DNA from: Beta vulgaris subsp. vulgaris
Taxonomy: Eukaryota; Streptophyta; Magnoliopsida; Caryophyllales; Amaranthaceae
Direction: 5' to 3'
Assembly: GCF_026745355.1 (NCBI RefSeq)
Contig: NC_079204.1
Location: forward strand, 2,767,603-2,831,602
Length of the DNA: 64,000 nt
Of this stretch, positions 56,574-64,000 are shown piece by piece (the first letter of the stretch is position 1; every line of letters begins with the position of its first letter). The position numbers were made by a program, and so were the translations under genes. Below the pieces are notes generated by a model. That model searched no databases and was not told where the DNA came from. It worked only from the letters and a program-made list of their open reading frames with translations.

Positions 56574-57286
56574 TACGAGAATTGTAATCTAATGTATTAC
56601 CATGGGGTTAATTATGATTTCCCTCGAGAAATGAAAACCATTATCCACCCCTCACATCAAATAACAGGTAACAAAAATGGTTTATTCTTTTCGGTGCCAA
56701 CCCTAAAAAATTTCATACCAAACATGCTCTTATTTTAAGAATATCACATAATATTTCCTACTACTACTAATAATAATATTATGACAAGTGACAAGTGTGT
56801 CTGAAATACAGAACTGAAGATGCTTAGGAAACATAAACAAACCATTGCCGAGCCAACAGAATCCAAAATAAATATGATCTAGTTACACCGAATCTAGATC
56901 AAGTTCACTTCTTTATTAGTATAAAATAAGATTGGGATGACATTGATTCCATCAAATTCATAACCTGCAGTGTAAAATATTGTAGTTGCTGCCTTGGTGG
57001 TGAACTCCATTACACCAATATATGTATGGACAAAACAAGAAAATGATCTCTTATATTTACTTGTCTCCCACATCTAGCTAACAACCTAACTACTTTCTCA
57101 GTTTCATTTTAAATACAATAAAAAAATATTATTAGTGAAATATAAAATATTCCTTTATTGCATTTACAACGAAACGACGGAAGTATAATACATCAGTGCA
57201 TCCAGCAGTGCTAGTAACATAAGGCAATGATGACCACTTATTAAGGCTTGGCATATGTGCCAATCCATTCCTTACTTTTATTGTTA

Positions 57287-58287
57287 CTAGTCTTATATGC
57301 ACGCGATGCATGCGTTGGTTTGAAAACTTGTTATTTTATTTAGATTTTTTTGCCAAATGCAACTCTTCAAAGTGACCAATTTGCTTTATTTGAAACTGCA
57401 ATTAAAAATATTGAAATGAAAGGGCTACAATTAACAAAGTGATCACTTAAAAAGGATGTATTTGGCAAATTTATTATATATACTCCATTCATACTATAAT
57501 TATGATGACATTTAAAATGTCAAAAATTAATAGTTAGATGAATTTAGATATATTAATTTGCCAATATAAAAAACTAATTAAGGTTGTGAGTAATTTTTAA
57601 TATTAATTTGTTGTGACTGAATTAAAGAGTATCAAAGTAGTGAGTGTTTCAGTTTAAAATTTTCAGGTGGACGTCATGTATACCATATTCTATTATTAAA
57701 AAAGGTGAAGATATTTTGTCCATTTAATTTTCTAATTGAAATATTTGACATTATCATTTTTAACTTGTTTTGAATGGCAAGTTCAAATAAGAAATGATTC
57801 TTAAATTATTTTCTTTTGTAATTTTTTTTATCTACTTTTTTTTTTATAGTGATGTAAATTATTGATGTTCTTTTGTAGATGCTATTATGTTTTAAAATTA
57901 AAGGTGAATGATTCTTAACTGTTCAATACCGTCACTGTAAAATTTGGTCGATAATTTAATAATTTTCTTTTCAGCGACTTTAGTATAGTTCTTTAACAAT
58001 TATAAATATTAATAAACCATATTGTTTGAACTTTGTAATATCACATATATTGCTAACTTTTTCTGGTTGAAGATTCTAATTGATTTCGTGAATTGATTGT
58101 CAATCTAGTTTTTCAAGTTATTAATGGTATTGCATATTCAATTTTTGACGCACTCATATGGCAAGTTTCATTGAATCTCAATTTTCAATTTTTTATAAAA
58201 AAAAAATATTATTTTAAATTATTAAAGGGTATTTTAATCACTTCAAAAAAGGACACCACACCTCCTCCCTTGGCTTATATAATAGAG
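57287..58287. mobile_element. Probable transposon with ACTAG...TGCACGCGATGCATGCG head
   Basis: Opens with ACTAGTCTTATATGCACGCG and ATGCATGCG, as at 38281, and probably closes near CCTCCCTTGGCTTATATAATAGAG. About 1 kb, AT-rich, no coding. Class and right border are uncertain. Confidence 0.35.
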
Positions 58288-58613
58288 ATTAATGGTAAGG
58301 GAAAATATCGAATACAACCTCTTAAAGGTAAATTAATTCAGATTTGTAACTTGTAAGACATGTCCATTAAAGATGAAAAAAGGATAAGGAAAATCACCAT
58401 CTCTATAAAAACGCGTTTAAAAGGTAAAAGTCGTACCAATTGCTACACCAATAAAACAAATATGATAATAAGGAGCTTCAAATTTTCCAATGAAAGCAAG
58501 CATTAATATTATTGCAGAACAGGGTATTCTACAATCAATTAGTTCAAGATCTTACTTACAATCTAATATAAGAAAGAATATAATGAGCTCAAGCTGAATA
58601 CACTCACAATATA

Positions 58614-58949
58614 TCACATATTATGCGAGCTTGAGCTAAACAAGCTAAGAAAAGCATCCTGAATTAAACTATGAACTTGAGAGGAATTAAGGGCAATGTA
58701 ACAGTACACAAGCTCTTCCATGTCTCCCCAATTACAAACTCCAACCTCTCGAATCATTTCGAGTATCGATTTTTTCAAATCGAAGAAAGGATCTTTCGTG
58801 TATAATACTGCACATATCGCATTATTAGCCCAAACATCACCAACATCACTAGGCAAGTTAGCTGAAAAACTAATCCTCGTGCTTCGATTTCTTGACAACA
58901 TCAACTTCTTATGTTGTTTGTACTTTGATTTTGCATCAACTTCACCCAT
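58614..58949 (-). CDS. OVATE family protein (short transcription-repressor type)
   Basis: An intronless 111-residue protein whose C-terminal half (residues about 53-104) is an OVATE domain: DPFFDLKKSILEMI, then WGDMEELVYCYIALNSS and HSLIQDAFLSLF. The pattern D-P-x-x-D-F/L-x-x-S-M/I-x-E-M-I followed by L-x-x-Y-L/I-x-L-N is diagnostic. OVATE proteins are plant-specific nuclear/cytoskeletal regulators that bind TALE homeodomain proteins or TRM proteins and influence organ shape and growth. Only a short, basic N-terminus precedes the domain (KSKYKQHKKLMLSRNRSTR), without the longer regions seen in many members; several small members exist, so it need not be truncated. The ATG at 58949 is the first in frame with a nearby leader. 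No intron is expected in this family. Isolated between transposon-rich regions. Confidence 0.85.
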   Translation of the reverse strand: MGEVDAKSKYKQHKKLMLSRNRSTRISFSANLPSDVGDVWANNAICAVLYTKDPFFDLKKSILEMIREVGVCNWGDMEELVYCYIALNSSQVHSLIQDAFLSLFSSSSHNM

Positions 58950-59388
58950 TGTATTAGATTAGGTGCAAAATGTGGAGGATGATAAGAACATACAATGTGG
59001 TTAAGTTAGTGTTATATGGGAAGAATAAGTGTATGTATGGGAGAGTTTTGAGTGTGTTTGTTTTTTTGTTGGTGTGTGTTATTATTGATTTTGATTGAGG
59101 AGTGGGAAGTATGGGAGGAGCCTGAGGGAATTTAATAGCAAATGGTCGAAAGGGTGTAACGGAATGTCTGGTGCAAAGGGAAAAGCTCATGTGAGCATTT
59201 ATGTTGCAAAACAATCATGTCTTTCATCTATTGTTGTCAACCCTTTTAATTTGTTTGCTACTGCCTACTGATGTCTTTGGTCACTGTTGGGGAAGTTAAT
59301 TTTGAGATTTTTTTTTTCTTGGGTCTTTTTATTATGGATATCCCCTAAAAGAAGTTAGGGATTTAACTCTATAAGGGGCTGGATTATA

Positions 59389-59590
59389 CTAACTGGGGTT
59401 GGCGTAAGTGGTTAAGGGCCTCTCGCTCCTTAATCAAGGTCTCGGGTTTGAGATTTTGAGTCTTGGGTATGGAAAAAATTCCAGTTGGGAGGGATGCTAT
59501 CCTTTAAGATACCCATAGCATGTAAACTCTCGCAGAAGATTAGTCCACTCGCCAAAGGCGGTGGGAAACTTCTCGTAGTTGGACCAAAAA
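59389..59590 (+). mobile_element. tRNA-derived SINE with 18 bp target duplication
   Basis: Flanks ATAAGGGGCTGGATTATA (59371-59388) and ATAAGGGGATGGATTATA (59591-59608) match at 17 of 18 bases. The element has a perfect pol III A box (TGGCGTAAGTGG, 59400-59411), a drifted B box (GGTTTGAGATT, about 59445-59455) and ends in a short A tail (CCAAAAA). About 200 bp, typical for plant SINEs. Confidence 0.8.
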
Positions 59591-59608
59591 ATAAGGGGAT
59601 GGATTATA

Positions 59609-59902
59609 TAAGTAAGAAATCAAAGAAAACAACAATATATAGTAAAATATACATGGATTTTTAATATGATGGAGACAACATGAATTTACAATTGATCGGA
59701 TTACACAATTGGCCAATACCTCATATTCTCATAGTGACCTTCTAAGTTTCTAATTTATGACTACGTACTACCTAAACCCTAGGCCAACTAGGATTGTAAA
59801 TATTATAAAACATTCCTAGCTAGCACTAACAACTAGATATTATGATTACAAGTAGACTATCACTCTAACTTTCGTGTATGCATGAAGTTGGTAGTAGGAT
59901 AT
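59609..59902. other. Intergenic, no gene
   Basis: No supported feature. Confidence 0.4.
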
Positions 59903-60230
59903 TGTTGAACCCCATATATGTTGTGTACATGTATGTGAGTTGTCCCATATTGGAGAAAGAGGAGAGAAAGTGTCATAATATAAGTTAGAGGAGCTACTCC
60001 TACTATTGTCAATTTGTTTTAGTATGGGACTTCATTTGGACTTATATGTGTACCAAACTCTCCTTCGTATTGGGTTGGTATCAGAGCCCAAGTTGCTGTG
60101 TCTTTCATAATGGGCATTTGTCAAGCAACTGGATAAGGGCTTCAATTGGACGTTCATTCCCGATGAGGATATTAATGTGTACAGTTCGACATTGGAGAAA
60201 GAGGCTTTTAAGTTCCATCAAATTTATCAG
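59903..60230 (+). mobile_element. LTR and primer-binding-site relic
   Basis: Starts TGTTGAACCCCATATATG and contains TCCCATATTGGAGAAAGAGG. TGGTATCAGAGCC at 60076-60088 is the initiator-Met tRNA primer site. A second, partial LTR-like phrase (CGACATTGGAGAAAGAGG) begins near 60187. The rest of the element is lost. Confidence 0.6.
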
Positions 60231-61136
60231 ATATCAACTAGAACTGGAAGACTCGTAATAAAGAAGAGATTGAATTTTTAAAAGAATTACGGACAAACTT
60301 CAACAACAAATCCCATAGCTTAGATTTATATATCAAACACAGACTACCCTAGGTCCCTAGTGACCAAGTGCTGAAAATTGAAATCGTATACCAAATTATG
60401 TGGACAAATGTACATGTTTGAAAATCATAATAGATCACTACACCGAACTTGTAACCATAACACAACTATTAAAAAAAGTAAAAAAAAAAAAAAAAAAAAC
60501 TCATTTTAATTTCCCAATATAACCCGCTATATAACCATTATAAGAAGTGCAAACAGTTTATTGAGCAATATGAATTTTGTAAGTTATGATCAACACTCAT
60601 AATGATTTTTAGTTCTAAATATGAAAATGGGTTTAGCTAGCTTCTCAAATTAGCTAACTAAAATGGCGAATAAGTTGAGTAAAAATACGATAGATAATAA
60701 AATTTAGCTAGTTGTTCCTCGATATGTTATAATTTATAAGATTATAATACCCAATCGCTATTAATATAATGTTTGTGACCTCAATAATTTCTGTGTTTGA
60801 TCATCGAAGGTTAACTATTCATCCATTTTTATATATGGTGTTGATAAAAAAAATTTGACATCGAGAAATGTTAAGAGCAACCAATAAGTGGAAACTCGCA
60901 TTGTACATTTGTGCAATAAACCTCCTAACTATAAATTGCGAGAAGTCCTATTAGAAAATAAATAAAATGCAAGAAGCCATCACGCCAACTAGTAGAAAAT
61001 TCAATCTTTTGGCTGAGGTTGCAAATTGCAATGCTCGAGATTTAGGCCCATTTCACGCTGCAAAATAGTATATAAAATAATGTATCACAAAGTAATTTTT
61101 GTGAGGAATGGAAACTAATCTACTAAGGGCATGTTC
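60231..61136. other. Intergenic, no gene
   Basis: AT-rich sequence with an A-run near 60480; no gene or bounded repeat recognised. Confidence 0.4.
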
Positions 61137-61420
61137 TCTTCGGCATAAAACAGTTGAACTGAACTGAACTGAACTGAATTGAACTGAATTGATCTGAACT
61201 GAACTGAACTGATCTGAACTGAACTGAACTGAACTGAACTGAATTGAACTGAACTGAACTGAAATGAATAGTGATATGTGAGAGTAAAAGTATTGTCAAG
61301 AGCTGAACTGAACTGATCTGAACTGAATTGAATTGAATTGAACTGAATTGAACTGAACTAAACTGAATTGAACTGAATTGAACTGAACTGAACTGAAAAT
61401 AAGCTGGGGAGAACATGCCC
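61137..61420. mobile_element. (CTGAA)n Tourist-like MITE, copy 1
   Basis: Inverted ends GGGCATGTTCTC and GAGAACATGCCC, flanked by TAA (61134-61136, 61421-61423), a PIF/Harbinger-type 3 bp duplication. Almost the whole 284 bp body is CTGAA pentamers with AATTG variants, split by a unique ATGAATAGTGATATGTGAGA core (61264-61283) that the transporter-intron copy (43995-44152) carries in reverse. Confidence 0.85.
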
Positions 61421-63392
61421 TAAGTACTTGAAATTGTTCCTCAAACTCAAGGGGATTTTGTTGCTCGGAGACACATAATCCAAAATGTCATGATTTGTTA
61501 GAATTATAGCAATTAGCATGCAAGATAAAGAATTCACCACCTGCAGGAATCAGGATGTATGATAAAAGTGGATCTTAAAAGGACATATATTGCATATTAA
61601 TGGGTTTTCTTAATCAATATTGGTCTTACATATATGTGTGTTGTTTACGATTGTGAACATAAAAGTAAAATTTGTATATTACATCTAATAATCTCAAATC
61701 TCAAATAATACGTAAGAAAAAACGTTTACATACTTTTTTTATAGAAAAAGTTGACACCATTTCAATTCTCTTTAACAAACATTAAATAATCACATGCATA
61801 TGTAGCGAAAACCATATTTAAACAATGTTTGCATCACTTTTTTATTATTATGTGATTTAGGGTAATTTAGTCTTTATATGTGAATATGAAGCTACTCAAG
61901 AGATGGCTTACGGAATAGAGAGATGCGAGCTTGTTATGACATAGTAATAGACTATATGTGCGACTATTCCAAAATACTATTCTAGTGATATTATTTCATA
62001 AAATTGAATTTCGCCTTAAGTAAATAGTAGAATCGGGGATTAGGGAACCATACTAGCAACTTACTCCACGAGAAGCGAATGAACGTATTGTTTGTACGAA
62101 TTACCATTTAGCTAATAAGGTTGTGGATATTCCACAATGATGAATGGTGAATTATATAGGTATAATTCTATCATAATAGGATTATAATAGGGAGATCTAT
62201 ATATCTATTCTCTATTTCACAACTTGTTTTCCCGCCACTTTTAATGATTTAATGCATATGTAACTTTATTCGTTCAAAAATTGAAAAAAAGGTATAAAAT
62301 AACATAAAACTCAACTTTTTACATTCACAAAGCCCAACAAAAGAAACTAAATACGAAAATGTTACTATAGACCATTTGGGTTAACCTAGAACTCTAGATT
62401 ATAATCGAGCACATATCCACACCTAGACAGTAACCTAAATTGACTCGACCCGAAATAACACGTGGCACGGAGAGACCAGACCTGATTGGCAGGTCATGGA
62501 CTCATGGCTCATGGTATGGACGTATGGTAGGCTACTAAGCTATGTCTGACTGTCCTTTTGTAGTGGATTGTAAATGGGCCTATCACTGTCACTCAAACTT
62601 GAAAATGAACAGTGTACAGGCCATAGGCCCATAAGAAGCTTAATTTGATATCATGTGGGCATCTAGTCTACCCAAAAAAAATAATCCTACCTCGCTGTCT
62701 GAATTCATGCGAAGCCCAGTTTGCGAACAAGTCATTACCTTGTTGGGCCATAACTCCACGAATATTGTCTATACTTTCTTCAATATCTCAATTTCTCATT
62801 TTCTTCTTTATATTACTCTGTCAGAGAAAATTCAGCTAATTATCCCCGTGATTTACAATTATGACATCATAAAACTGACTCTTACTCAATTTACTTAACA
62901 GTTAACAACACCGTCTTAAAAAATTTTGGGGCTCCCTTAGTAAGTATAAAGTTAGGCCCTAAATTTTAAAATATTAAGCATAAATTGTGAAAATATAAAT
63001 AATGTATTTTATAAAATAGTCATTTTGAAAAAAAATTGACAAAATAAAGCTCGAGTTTGAACAATATATGACTAAAACAAACATTTGATGCAAGACTTTT
63101 GGACCTCCCTAAAATGTGAGGTCATGTGCTATAGGTCGCTTTGCACGCCATAATAGACGGTCATGTTACTTAACTAGCCTTGAGAATCTCGTGTAATAAG
63201 TAAACAAAATATGAGGTAGGACGATTCCTTGCAAACTATCGTTTCACAATTCATAACCCCCAGTCATAATCGTTGATGAAGCCTGAAGGTAATATGTTAT
63301 AGACTCGAGTAACAAAATTGTAGATACGAGTTAAGGTTAAAATAAAAAGGTCGGCGACATAACATTGAAAAATAAAGTAGGCGGCGAACGAG
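61421..63392. other. Intergenic, no confident gene
   Basis: Mostly AT-rich. The part 62440-62640 contains an ABRE/G-box-like ACACGTGGCA (about 62458) and GGGCC motifs, which could belong to a promoter, but no gene starts convincingly downstream. Two short open frames at 62645-62898 have no recognisable domain. Confidence 0.4.
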
Positions 63393-63677
63393 TTTTTTTT
63401 TATATAAAAGAAACGGATGCATTAAATTAAGAAGCTGTGGCTAAAAGCCTTAATACAAATTCGTCCTAAATATTCAAGAGGTAACTAAGGGGGTGGGGAT
63501 AAGTCTGGTTACATTAATAACTTATAAGTTATCTTTGCTTCATTCCTTTGCGAATCTATCTGCGATGTAGTTGAACTTCCTTGGGCATAATTGGACCTCC
63601 ATATATTGGAAGCATTGGTTGTGAACCCTGCACATCTTATCAATTATAAGAGTCGTCGCCGTTTCATTTTGGTGTAA
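63393..63677 (-). pseudogene. LINE 3' end relic: RNase H tail, 3' UTR and poly(A)
   Basis: On the minus strand, 63677-63540 is a 45-codon frame ending in TGA: ...MCRVHNQCFQYMEVQLCPRK, FNYIADRFAKE. The CPRKFNYIADRFAKE part fits the last helix of plant LINE RNase H domains (R-x-x-N-x-x-A-D-x-x-A-K). About 130 bp of 3' UTR follow, then TTTATATAAAAAAAAA (the T run at 63393 on the plus strand). This is a 5'-truncated LINE insertion, a common product of reverse transcription. Confidence 0.6.
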
Positions 63678-64000
63678 TTATTAGAGTAATATTGTATGTA
63701 AAAGGATAGTAGGGATTTTTACTAATCTTATGTCTGTATTGTAAACACTATATATTGAATGTCAGGGTTAACCTAAGTAGGTTAACACAATTATTCTCCA
63801 AAATTTTATTTCTTTAAAAAAAAAAAAAACCGAAACAACTTTTGATTGGTATTTCACAAATTGGATGAAATCAAAACAACAAATTAACAACAGTTGGTTC
63901 ACAAGAAATTGAACCCTAATTGAAACCGTCTTTTTACTAACTTATCTACATTTGTTACAACTTATTCGAACTTAATTTATACTTTCTTCGTCAAGAAATA
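63678..64000. other. Window end, no gene
   Basis: AT-rich sequence with an A run near 63818; nothing recognised. Confidence 0.4.

Noticed and set aside
61123..61416. 97-residue minus-strand frame of repeated Phe-Ser-Ser-Val/Ile-Gln
   Set aside because: It is the translation of the CTGAA pentamer array inside a MITE; five bases against a three-base frame gives a five-residue repeat automatically.
62645..62898. Two overlapping short frames near a possible promoter
   Set aside because: Neither has a recognisable domain or start context; no support beyond openness.

Overview
This is a nuclear plant DNA window: AT-rich, gene-sparse and full of transposable elements. It contains intron-bearing cytosolic ribosomal protein genes and large plant-only receptor families. 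The families present (L-type lectin receptor kinase, Cf/EIX-type receptor-like proteins, ATL RING-H2, WAT1-type transporter, OVATE protein, defensin) and the introns point to a eudicot. The TTCAG-rich miniature elements remind me of Caryophyllales such as spinach relatives, but that is memory-based inference and I cannot name the species. Base 7 is an N.

Layout. 1-480: LTR fragment. 1022-1194 (+): mature-peptide exon of a defensin with no visible signal-peptide exon. 3719-4231 (+): ATL-type RING-H2 protein. 7133-7543 (+): 136-residue protein I do not recognise. 9415-11476 (+): 40S ribosomal protein S5 (uS7), four exons. 12032-14773 (-): two-exon L-type lectin receptor-like kinase with an intact lectin site but a badly degraded kinase. 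20455-23544 and 27040-30054 (+): two intronless LRR receptor-like proteins in tandem. 32041-34038 (-): 60S ribosomal protein L9 (uL6), three exons. 42536-52253 (+): seven-exon WAT1-related transporter whose introns are stuffed with transposons. 58614-58949 (-): short OVATE family protein. The rest is intergenic DNA dominated by MITEs, LTR and LINE relics, one SINE and several tandem repeats.

How the genes relate. The two receptor-like proteins and the lectin receptor are cell-surface perception proteins. The defensin is secreted and the ATL RING protein is of a type often linked to defence, so about half the genes could serve immunity or surface signalling. The two ribosomal protein genes are housekeeping and carry promoter motifs usual for that class (telo-box, TGGGCC/site II). 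There are no operons; genes are 2-9 kb apart.

The transposon layer is unusually readable. Several MITEs have exact target-site duplications and terminal inverted repeats, and three clear nestings occur: Tourist-like in Stowaway-like, a MULE-like MITE in Stowaway-like, and Stowaway-like in Stowaway-like. The most interesting items are the lectin receptor pseudokinase lacking its activation segment, a MITE family with an internal ATGAGCAA repeat, a (TTCAG)n MITE family with one copy inside the transporter gene, long hairpins inside that gene, and a 13-codon duplication in the first receptor-like protein. I saw no clear new multi-gene system.
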